Source of the DNA: Deltaproteobacteria bacterium UBA5799
GTDB lineage: Bacteria > Desulfobacterota > GWC2-55-46
NCBI GenBank assembly: GCA_002418185.1
Contig: DIDN01000066.1
Location: forward strand, 1 to 32,546
Length of the DNA stretch: 32,546 nt
Reading direction: 5' to 3'
Part shown: positions 16,156-23,138 of the stretch, piece by piece
How the letters are laid out: each line of letters begins with the position of its first letter
How positions within the stretch are numbered: position 1 is the stretch's first letter
Translations under genes and position numbers: made by a program
The notes under the pieces: generated by a model
Seen by the model: the letters and a program-made list of their open reading frames with translations, nothing else
Database searches by the model: none
What the model was told of the DNA's origin: nothing

Positions 16156-17048
16156 TCGAAGCGGTGATGTTCTGGAACGAGCCGAATAACCTCTCGCACT
16201 GGGACTTCCAGCTTGACCCGGACTGGGCCATGTACTCGGAGATGGTAAAGCTCGCGTCAGAGGCCGTGGCCGCCGAGGACGGGAAGGTCCGGAAGGTCCT
16301 CGGCGGCATCTCCCCGATAGACCCTGGTTTTATAACGAACCTCAGGGGCAAGGGGGTCCTCGACGCAATCGACGTGGTGGCCGTGCACGGCTTCCCTCTC
16401 GACTGGAACCACTGGACCATACACGAGTGGCCCGAGAAGCTGAACGAGATACGGGCGGTAACTGACCTGCCGGTCTGGGTCTCGGAGGTGGGGGTCTCGA
16501 CCTTCGGGGCGGAGGAGGTCCAGGAGTTCGGGCTCAGGCGCTCTGCCGAGCTCCTCATGGGGAGGGCCGAGCGCATACACTGGTACAGCCTCTACGACCT
16601 CCCGAGGACATGGCCCGCGGCGACCAGGCACCGCGAGGCCGAGGGCTCCGCATATTACAGGCATTTCTACATGGGACTCTTGCGGGAGGACGGGACGCCG
16701 AAGAAGGCCTTGAGGCTCTTCCCGGCTTATGCTCCGGGCCTCGGCATCTGCCAGTGGTTCCATTACGAGGACCACCGGCTCGACGACGCGGTCAGGTGGC
16801 TCAGGAGGCTCGGGGTAAGGAGCCTCAGGACCGGGCTCAGCTGGGCGGACAGCCTCCGCCCGGACGCCGACAGCTGGTTCGACAGGCAGATGAGGGCGCT
16901 TGAGGAATTCGACCTCACGCTTACCTTCTGTTTCACGCCCGAGGACAAGGGGTTGAGGCCCGACCACACGAGCCCGCCCGCCCGGCTGGAGGAATTCGCC
17001 GAATTCTGCTCGGCGATGGTGAGGAGATATGCGCTCGCGGGAGCTTAA
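16152..17048 (+). CDS. Glycosidase-like protein, apparently circularly permuted TIM barrel
   Basis: A 298-residue protein resembling clan GH-A (beta-xylosidase-like) barrels. The N-terminus starts almost directly with strand 4 and its acid/base motif WNEPN (Glu10). The probable nucleophile is Glu112 in WVSEVG, followed by HWYSLYD (strand 8). The C-terminal part (about 205-293: LGVRSLRTGLSW, FDLTLTFCF, EFAEFCSAMVRRYA) looks like strands 1-3, which normally come first. The order therefore reads 4-8 then 1-3. GTG 16152 overlaps the preceding stop (GTGA) and I see no signal peptide, so it is cytoplasmic. It may trim or transfer sugars on the pathway intermediate. Whether it is catalytically active is uncertain, although both glutamates are present. 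Confidence 0.75.
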   Translation: MIEAVMFWNEPNNLSHWDFQLDPDWAMYSEMVKLASEAVAAEDGKVRKVLGGISPIDPGFITNLRGKGVLDAIDVVAVHGFPLDWNHWTIHEWPEKLNEIRAVTDLPVWVSEVGVSTFGAEEVQEFGLRRSAELLMGRAERIHWYSLYDLPRTWPAATRHREAEGSAYYRHFYMGLLREDGTPKKALRLFPAYAPGLGICQWFHYEDHRLDDAVRWLRRLGVRSLRTGLSWADSLRPDADSWFDRQMRALEEFDLTLTFCFTPEDKGLRPDHTSPPARLEEFAEFCSAMVRRYALAGA

Positions 17049-17877
17049 GTTCATAAGGACGTCCTTCATGGGCTACGTAAGGGAGTTCGTTAAGGATATC
17101 TTCGGCGCAAGGACGCTCGTGGTCGCGGCGCACCCGGACGACGAGGTCGCGGGCGCCGGTGCGCTCTTCAGGTACCTGGAACGCGCCTTTTTCGTCCACG
17201 TGACAGACGGCGCGCCGAGGGACATGGCGGACGCCGTCTCGCACGGCTTCGGCTCCGCAAAGGAGTATGCGGACGCGAGGAGAAAAGAGCTCTTGTCCGC
17301 CCTTTCCATCGCGGGCGTAAGGCCTGAGGACTGCCTGGGCCCGTGGGTGCCTGACAAGGAGGCGGGGTTCCATCTCGCGGAGACGTCCCTCAGGCTGAGG
17401 GACGCGATAACGGAGACCGGCGCCGAGTCCGTGCTTACGCTCCCATACGAGGGCGGGCACCCGGACCATGATTCGGCGTGCTTTGCAGCGCACGCGGCGG
17501 CCGGTCTTATCCGGAAAGAGAGGGCCGAGCCGCCGTCCCTCATAGAGTACGCGCTCTACAACGCCATGAACGGCAGGCTGACGTCGCTCGAATTCATACC
17601 GCGGGAGGGCTTCGACGAGATAACGTTCATGCTCTCCGAGGAGGAGAGGCGGACGAAGGGGCGGATGGTGGACTGTTTCGCAACGCAGGGGCCGGTACTC
17701 GGCATGTTCCCCATCCAGCTGGAAAGGTTCAGGCCGGCCCCGGCCTATGACTTCACGGCGCCCCCGCACGAGGGCAGCCTTTATTACGAGCAGTTCGACC
17801 GGGGCATGGACGGGAAGAGGTGGAGGGAGCTCGCCTCCGGGGCCGTAAAGGAGCTGGGGCTTGGGAGCCCGATGTGA
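17029..17877 (+). CDS. PIG-L/LmbE-family zinc deacetylase
   Basis: A 282-residue PIG-L superfamily enzyme, which removes acetyl from N-acetylglucosamine-type groups on lipids, inositols or small molecules using zinc. Metal-binding motifs are AHPDDE (H35, D37, D38) and HPDHD (H144, H147). Asp37 or Asp38 would be the general base. ATG 17029 is preceded by GAGGAG and overlaps the glycosidase gene by 20 bases. In this setting it probably deacetylates an amino sugar after transfer, as in MshB or BshB logic, which could expose an amine for the acyltransferase encoded downstream (inference). Confidence 0.87.
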   Translation: MRSRELKFIRTSFMGYVREFVKDIFGARTLVVAAHPDDEVAGAGALFRYLERAFFVHVTDGAPRDMADAVSHGFGSAKEYADARRKELLSALSIAGVRPEDCLGPWVPDKEAGFHLAETSLRLRDAITETGAESVLTLPYEGGHPDHDSACFAAHAAAGLIRKERAEPPSLIEYALYNAMNGRLTSLEFIPREGFDEITFMLSEEERRTKGRMVDCFATQGPVLGMFPIQLERFRPAPAYDFTAPPHEGSLYYEQFDRGMDGKRWRELASGAVKELGLGSPM

Positions 17878-18947
17878 AGCCCGTTGTCCTGGGGGTCTCC
17901 TTCCCGTTCGCTCAGGTGAGGCCGGATACGCCGGGCGGGGCAGAGCAGGTGATGCTTTCGCTCGACAGCGCCCTCGTATCAAGGGGCTGGGGCTCGGTGG
18001 TCATAGCCCCGGAGGGCTCGAAGGTCGCGGGGACGCTCGTACCGGCCCCGTTCGTAGGCGGCAGGATAGACGGTCAGGTGCGCTCCTACATCCACGGCCT
18101 GTACAGGAAGGCCATAGGCTTCGCCATCAGGCACTGGAAGATAGACCTGGTCCACATGCACGGCCTTGATTTCCACGAGTACATGCCGGGCGAGGGCGTG
18201 CCGCTCCTTGTGACCCTCCACCTGCCGCTCAAGTGGTACCCTGAGCAGGCGCTCCGCACCGGGCGGCCCCTTACTTTTTTCAACTGCGTCTCGGCGACCC
18301 AGAGGGACGGTGCGCCCGGATGGCTCGATGTCATCGGCACTGTCCGGAACGGCGTGCCCGTCGAAAGCCTCGGGACGGCAGCGGTCAGGCGGAGGAACTA
18401 CGCGCTCTCGCTCGGGAGGATATGCCCTGAAAAGGGGTTTCACGTCGCTCTCGACGCCGCAAGGATGGCAGGGGTGCCCTTTGTCCTGGCCGGGACGGTC
18501 TTCCCCTACCCCGAGCACGAGGAGTACTTCAGCGAGAAGATAGCCCCCGGTGTCGGGGTCAAGGGTTTCTGGTTCGCGGGGCCCGCGGGCTTCGAGAGGA
18601 AGAGGCGGCTGCTTGCCGGAGCGCGGTGCGTCCTCATACCGTCCCTTGCGCCTGAGACGAGCTCGCTCGTCGCAATGGAGGCCCTTGCGGCCGGCGCCCC
18701 GGTCATAGCCTTTCCCGCTGGCGCCCTCGCGGAGGTAGTCGAGCACGGCAGGACCGGCTTCCTCGTAAGGGGGGCGGCTGGGATGGCGCTGGGCATAAGG
18801 AAGGCAGGCTCCATCTCTTCAGACGAGTGCAAGAGGGCCGCGCGCAGGTTCTCTTCATCGCTGATGGCGAGTGGGTATATAGAGCTCTATCGGAGGATAC
18901 TCGATATCAGAAGGAGCGGGGGAAGGGGGAATGGCGGGCGGCTTTGA
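17874..18947 (+). CDS. Glycosyltransferase, GT4-like (second)
   Basis: A 357-residue GT-B glycosyltransferase. The N-terminus has GVSFPFAQVRPDTPGGAEQV, with the GGAE acceptor-loop motif. The C-terminal domain contains ALSLGRICPEKGFHVALDA and the EX7E motif APE-TSSLVAM-E, followed by GAPVIAF. GTG 17874 overlaps the PIG-L stop (GTGA), indicating coupled translation. The frame is open upstream to 17820, inside the PIG-L gene, and is not used. It adds a further sugar to the product. Confidence 0.87.
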   Translation: MKPVVLGVSFPFAQVRPDTPGGAEQVMLSLDSALVSRGWGSVVIAPEGSKVAGTLVPAPFVGGRIDGQVRSYIHGLYRKAIGFAIRHWKIDLVHMHGLDFHEYMPGEGVPLLVTLHLPLKWYPEQALRTGRPLTFFNCVSATQRDGAPGWLDVIGTVRNGVPVESLGTAAVRRRNYALSLGRICPEKGFHVALDAARMAGVPFVLAGTVFPYPEHEEYFSEKIAPGVGVKGFWFAGPAGFERKRRLLAGARCVLIPSLAPETSSLVAMEALAAGAPVIAFPAGALAEVVEHGRTGFLVRGAAGMALGIRKAGSISSDECKRAARRFSSSLMASGYIELYRRILDIRRSGGRGNGGRL

Positions 18948-19923
18948 CATAGAGGAGGTCTCGGACCGGCTGAGGCTCGAAGAGCTCGGCCCTGAATGGG
19001 ACTGCCTTTTCGACGAGTGCCCCTTTGCCACCCCGTTCCAGTCGCCTGCGTGGCTTTTGCCCTGGACGAGGCACCTCGGGGAAGGAAGGCCCTTTGTCCT
19101 CGCATTGAGGAGAAACGGGACACTTTCGGCCCTCGCCCCCCTGATGCTCAGGGGCGGGGAGCTGGCCTTCATGGGGACGGGCATCTCGGATTACCTTGAC
19201 GTGCTGGCGCTTCCCGGGGCCGAGGATGAAGCGGCCTCTTCCGTATTCGAATACCTCCTCCGGAAAAGCGGAAAGTGGAAGAGGTGCTCGCTTCATGAAC
19301 TGAGGCCTGGTTCGCCGCTCCTTTCGGCTGCCGCGCCCCCCGGACTCAGGGCCTCCGGGAGCGCAGGCGAAGTCTGCCTCACGGTTCCCCTGCCGGACAG
19401 GGCCGAGGAACTCGGCAGGAGAGGGCCGAGGAGCGGAAAAAACGGCTCGAAGCGCACGAGAAGGATGCTCGAGGAGAGCGGAGACCTGCTGGTCGGGACC
19501 GCGACTCCCGATGCCCTTCCCGGGTTCCTCGATTCTTTTTTCAGCCTTCACGCGATGAGGTGGCGGGCGCTCGGCGGAACAGGCGTCCTCAACGGCAATG
19601 AGATAAGGTCTTTCCACCGCGAGGCCGCTTCCGGCCTCCTCGACAAGGGAATACTGAGGCTCTACCGGATGAGGTACAGGGGCGCCGATTTCGCGGCCCT
19701 GTACGCGTTCGTCCACCGCGGGCGCATGTACGCGTACCTTAACGGGTTCGACCCCGCCTTTCTGAGATTCAGCCCGGGCGCGCACATACTCCGGCGCGCG
19801 GTGGAGGACGCCATACGGGAAGGGGCCGGGGAGCTTGATTTCCTGAGGGGCGCAGAGCCCTACAAGTACGCATGGGGCCCCGAGGAACGGAGCAACTCGA
19901 CACTGGTGATAGAGCATGGATGA
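18931..19923 (+). CDS. CelD/BcsL-type GNAT-like acyltransferase
   Basis: A 330-residue protein of the FemAB-related, GNAT_acetyltransf_6 (CelD/BcsL) group found in cellulose and exopolysaccharide clusters. Diagnostic blocks are FQSPAWLLPW near the N-terminus, an EELGRRGPRSGKNGSKRTRRM-like basic helix mid-protein, then LHAMRW, YRGADFAALYAFVHRGRMYAYLNGFDP and a C-terminal LDFLRGAEPYKYAWG. It probably transfers an acyl or aminoacyl group to an amine, perhaps one exposed by the PIG-L enzyme. It overlaps the glycosyltransferase gene by 17 bases. Confidence 0.8.
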   Translation: MAGGFDIEEVSDRLRLEELGPEWDCLFDECPFATPFQSPAWLLPWTRHLGEGRPFVLALRRNGTLSALAPLMLRGGELAFMGTGISDYLDVLALPGAEDEAASSVFEYLLRKSGKWKRCSLHELRPGSPLLSAAAPPGLRASGSAGEVCLTVPLPDRAEELGRRGPRSGKNGSKRTRRMLEESGDLLVGTATPDALPGFLDSFFSLHAMRWRALGGTGVLNGNEIRSFHREAASGLLDKGILRLYRMRYRGADFAALYAFVHRGRMYAYLNGFDPAFLRFSPGAHILRRAVEDAIREGAGELDFLRGAEPYKYAWGPEERSNSTLVIEHG

Positions 19924-20689
19924 ACGGAAGGAAAATTCCCCTTACGACGGCCTGGCGTGGTTCTACGACAGGTACTGGGGCGGGAGCGGCTACCGCTTCC
20001 ATTGCTTCGTCATGGGCGCACTCGAAAAGGTGCTCCTTCGCGAGCTTCCGCCCGGGGCCCGGATACTGGACCTCTGTTGCGGAGCGGGCCACCTGACAAG
20101 GATGCTCTTCGACAGGGGCTTCAGGGTGGTCGGGGCCGACAGGTCGCTTGAGATGCTCAGGTTCGCCAAAAGGAGGACGCCGGGGGCCTGCTTCATCGCG
20201 GTTGACGCGAGGTCGTTCAATATGCCGGAGCGCTTCGACGCGGTCGTGTCCACCTTCGACAGCATGAACCACATCATGGAGCCGCGCGACCTGGAACTCG
20301 TTTTCCGGAACGTGAACGCGTCCCTTCCCGCAGGGGGCGTCTTCGCGTTCGACCTGCTCCTTGAGGAGGCGTACGAGGTGATGTGGAAGAAGTCCGGGTT
20401 TTTCCTCGAGGACGACAACGCGTGCCTCATACAGGGGGAGTACGACGCATCGAGGCGCGTTGCGAGCGTTAGGCTTACGCTTTTCAGGGACGACGGCGGC
20501 TGGGAGAGGAACGACGTCACCGTAACGGAGAGGTTCCACCCGCTCGACGAGGTGCTCTCTTCGCTCGAGGCGTGCGGCTTCAGCGGCATAGAGGTCCGCC
20601 GCGCAGGGGCCGATTTTTACATGCCGGCTGACGAGGGCAAGGGGAGGGTGTTCGTAAGGGCGAGAAAAAGGGAGGTGGAGCCTGGTTGA
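19916..20689 (+). CDS. Class I SAM-dependent methyltransferase
   Basis: A 257-residue methyltransferase. Motif I is ILDLCCGAGH (about 50-59), followed by VVGADRSLEML and a motif IV region FDAVVSTFDSMNHI. The N-terminal YDGLAWFYDRYWG is typical of methyltransferases acting on small or sugar-linked substrates. It begins 8 bases inside the acyltransferase gene and ends in a TTGA overlap with the next gene. It is unrelated in detail to the TIGR04290-like enzyme at 15418, so the cluster makes at least two different methyl transfers, plus any made by the radical SAM protein. Confidence 0.85.
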   Translation: MDERKENSPYDGLAWFYDRYWGGSGYRFHCFVMGALEKVLLRELPPGARILDLCCGAGHLTRMLFDRGFRVVGADRSLEMLRFAKRRTPGACFIAVDARSFNMPERFDAVVSTFDSMNHIMEPRDLELVFRNVNASLPAGGVFAFDLLLEEAYEVMWKKSGFFLEDDNACLIQGEYDASRRVASVRLTLFRDDGGWERNDVTVTERFHPLDEVLSSLEACGFSGIEVRRAGADFYMPADEGKGRVFVRARKREVEPG

Positions 20690-22425
20690 TAGTGTACAGG
20701 AAGACCTGCGCGGTTAAAGAGACCCTGCCGTTTGCCGACGAGCTGTTAGCGCTCGCCGCTCTTGCGGGAAGGGGACAGAGGCACGAGCACGCAACGGAGC
20801 TTTTGATGGAAGCCGGGATATTCGAGTCCGGCCTGGCCGACGCGCTCTTTCCCGAACGGGACGGGATAAGCGAAAAGAGCGGCGCGCTGCGGAACGCGTC
20901 GCTTGCAGCCGGTCGCCTGTTTCGCGCCTCGTGGGAGGGGAATGCCGACGAGGTCGGAAAATGGGCCGGGCTTTTCAGAGCGCGCCTTTCCGCCGCCCTC
21001 GGGAAAGGCCTGCCGGTGAGCATGGAGACGCGCATACCCGAAGGCTACGCGCACTACGGCCTCTTCCCGGAGGCCTACCTGGCCAGCGCGCGCGATTTCT
21101 TCAGGGACCGGAGGCCGCGCCATGTCGTCTGCATCGGACTCAGGAGCATAGGCGCGAGCCTCTCCTCGGTCGTATCCGCCGAGCTCGAGTCTCTGGGGTG
21201 CCAGGTCGTCTCCTTCACTCTCCGTCCCAGGGGCCACCCTTTCAGGAGAAAGGCAGCCCTCGCCCCCGAGCTCGAGGAGCTGGTCGGGAGCATGAGGGGG
21301 AGCGTATTTATCATAGTGGACGAGGGGCCGGGCCTTTCCGGCTCGTCGTTCTCGTCCGCGGCGGAGAAACTCGCAGGCCTCGGCGTGCCGGAGTCAAGCA
21401 TAGTCCTTTTCCCGAGCTGGCTCCCGGACGGGAGCTCTTTCATGTCGAAGGCCGCAAGGGACGGGTGGGGCGCTTATCCCAAGTACGCCGCCTTTTTCGA
21501 GGAAGTCTGGCTCCGGAGCGGCAGGCTCGGCAGGGTCGCCGGGCTTGAATCAGAGCCCGTGGACGCCTCGGCAGGCATGTGGAGGGGGCTCTTCTACCCG
21601 GAGGGCGCCGAGGATTACCCGGCCGCGCACCCCAGGCATGAGAGGCGGAAATACCTCGGGAGGGCCGCGGGCGGGAAGACGCTGATGCTCAAGTTCGCGG
21701 GGCACGGGAGGTACGGTGCCTCCAAGCTCGGGAGGGCGGGGCTCCTTTCAGGGGAAGGCTTCATGCCCCCGGTCACAGGCTTGACGAACGGGTTCATGGT
21801 CCACGAATTCATGCCGGGCAGGCCGGTAGCGGAAAGGGAGCTCAACCAGCTCCTTCTCGACGATATGGCCAGGTATAGCGCGTTCCTTAAAAGGAACTTC
21901 CCTGCAAGCGAGCGGATGGGCTTCGAGGAGTTCCACGGCATGGCCGTCCGCAATATCGCCCTCGGGCTCGGGGAGGACTGGATAAGGCCGGCGGCCCCGC
22001 TCGAACGCATGGAAAGGGTCTACGAGGGCGTGGAGCCGGTGGAGATAGACGGCAGGATGTTCCCCTTCGAGTGGCTCATCACGGAGAAGGGATACAGGAA
22101 AACGGACTGCCTGGACCACCACCTCGACCAGTTCTTCCCGGCCTGCCAGGACATAGCCTGGGACCTGGCGATGGCGGCCGTAGAGTTCGAGATGAACCCC
22201 ATGGAACTCAATTACATGCTTTCAAGGTACGCTGCCGCATCCGGCGACACGGTCGACGGCGAGCGGTTCCGGCTCCATCTGATAGCCTATCTGGCGTTCA
22301 GGCTCGGGTACTCGTCATTCGCCTCGGATGAGCTTGCCGCCACACCCGATGGGCCGAGGTTCAGGTCGCTTGTCCACCGCTACGCCTCAAGGCTTAAAAG
22401 GGAGATCCTCTGGCTGTCGGACTGA
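20686..22425 (+). CDS. Phosphoribosyltransferase-like/kinase-like fusion protein of unknown function
   Basis: A 579-residue protein I cannot assign to a named family. Residues about 146-245 look like a type I phosphoribosyltransferase: a beta strand VVCIGLRSIGASLS, then VFIIVDEGPGLSGSS (207-221), which matches the acidic DE...G(S/T) PRPP-binding loop. Residues about 320-505 resemble a small-molecule kinase (APH/choline kinase-like): LMLKF (K336), a hinge VHEFMPGRP (372-380) and a C-lobe block KTDCLDHHLDQFFPACQDIAWDLA (472-494). The N-terminal 145 residues are unassigned. TTG 20686 overlaps the preceding stop and follows GGAGG. GTG 20692 is an alternative start. As last gene of the cluster it may prepare or attach a ribose-phosphate moiety, which is speculation. 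Confidence 0.7.
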   Translation: MIVYRKTCAVKETLPFADELLALAALAGRGQRHEHATELLMEAGIFESGLADALFPERDGISEKSGALRNASLAAGRLFRASWEGNADEVGKWAGLFRARLSAALGKGLPVSMETRIPEGYAHYGLFPEAYLASARDFFRDRRPRHVVCIGLRSIGASLSSVVSAELESLGCQVVSFTLRPRGHPFRRKAALAPELEELVGSMRGSVFIIVDEGPGLSGSSFSSAAEKLAGLGVPESSIVLFPSWLPDGSSFMSKAARDGWGAYPKYAAFFEEVWLRSGRLGRVAGLESEPVDASAGMWRGLFYPEGAEDYPAAHPRHERRKYLGRAAGGKTLMLKFAGHGRYGASKLGRAGLLSGEGFMPPVTGLTNGFMVHEFMPGRPVAERELNQLLLDDMARYSAFLKRNFPASERMGFEEFHGMAVRNIALGLGEDWIRPAAPLERMERVYEGVEPVEIDGRMFPFEWLITEKGYRKTDCLDHHLDQFFPACQDIAWDLAMAAVEFEMNPMELNYMLSRYAAASGDTVDGERFRLHLIAYLAFRLGYSSFASDELAATPDGPRFRSLVHRYASRLKREILWLSD

Positions 22426-23138
22426 CGGCGTGAAGGCAGGCTTCCGCCGGCGTGTCCGCCCGGCGCCGTGGAAGCGCCTCTCGAAGCAATGAGGGCGCCT
22501 GGCTTTCAAGCCTTAGGGACCAGACGGTCGCCGGAACGAGCCTGTTTCCTTTTTCGAGTGGAGGCATATCGCCTCTGTAAATCAGTTCTCCGGATACGCC
22601 GGACTTCTGTCCGGGGTGGTCATTCCAACTCTCCGCTCCCCCGGCGGGTAAACTACCCGGCCCTCTGTTGACAACCGGAAAAGATGGTATAGAGTTATTT
22701 CGTCCGAGTCGTGGTTCTTCCCGATGCGCTCCTCGGCAGGAGGGGCGCGAACTCCATGAAATGAGAGCCCGAGTAGACGGCCGCCTCCGGCCCTCGCTCG
22801 ATTCTTTCGCACCGGTTTCCGGACCAGGCCCTCCGTCGGGCCGCCGGAATGCGCTTGACGGCCTCCACCCCACATGAAAACTGAAAACGGGCCCCGGCGT
22901 CATACTTACACCCCGGGCCGCCCGACCGGCAATGCTCAGGTGGGGGCGTCAGGCGTTTTATCCCGCCTTATATGAACGTTTCTTTTGCGGCGGTCTCAAT
23001 GCAAGCCCGTCTCCGGGCCGGGCCGGGCACCTCTGTTCCTGTTGCGCCGACGGTGCCGCCGCCCTGTCGGAGCGCAGGGGCCCCGAGCGAGACCTGTCGC
23101 CTGAAAATGCAAGCAAACAGGCCGGACGCCATCACAGG
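22426..23138. other. Gene-free region rich in inverted repeats between glycan cluster and gsp operon
   Basis: About 710 bases without a convincing gene on either strand. It contains GAGGC/GCCTC (22561-22575), TCCGG/CCGGA (22589-22603) overlapping CCGGAC/GTCCGG (22599-22614), CGGGTA/TACCCG with a 3-base loop (22645-22659), and a longer imperfect hairpin at 22726-22748. TTGACA lies at 22668. No T-run terminator follows the last glycan gene. The overlapping hairpins share CCGGA and are mutually exclusive, as in attenuators. It could be an untranslated leader, a structured RNA or decayed sequence. Confidence 0.45.
22668..22695 (+). promoter_or_regulatory. Candidate promoter upstream of gspE
   Basis: A perfect TTGACA (22668-22673) is followed by TATAGA (22688-22693) at a 14-base spacer, or TAGAGT (22690-22695) at a 16-base spacer. 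The geometry is the same as that of the candidate promoter before the glycan cluster. If used, the gsp transcript would carry a leader of over 430 bases. Confidence 0.35.

Noticed and set aside
22561..22760. Possible tRNA or other known RNA gene in the hairpin-rich region
   Set aside because: No T-loop GGTTCRANNCC pattern or cloverleaf could be formed on either strand, and no known riboswitch core was recognised.
22394..22903. A 169-residue minus-strand frame covering the gene-free region
   Set aside because: The translation is low-complexity Arg/Ser/Pro/Gly with no motif or plausible ribosome site, and it overlaps the end of the upstream gene.
22932..23138. N-terminal extension of GspE to ATG 22932
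   Set aside because: The extra 69 residues are Cys/Gly/Arg-rich and unlike any GspE N-terminus; MSREKIGEKLL fits the family start.
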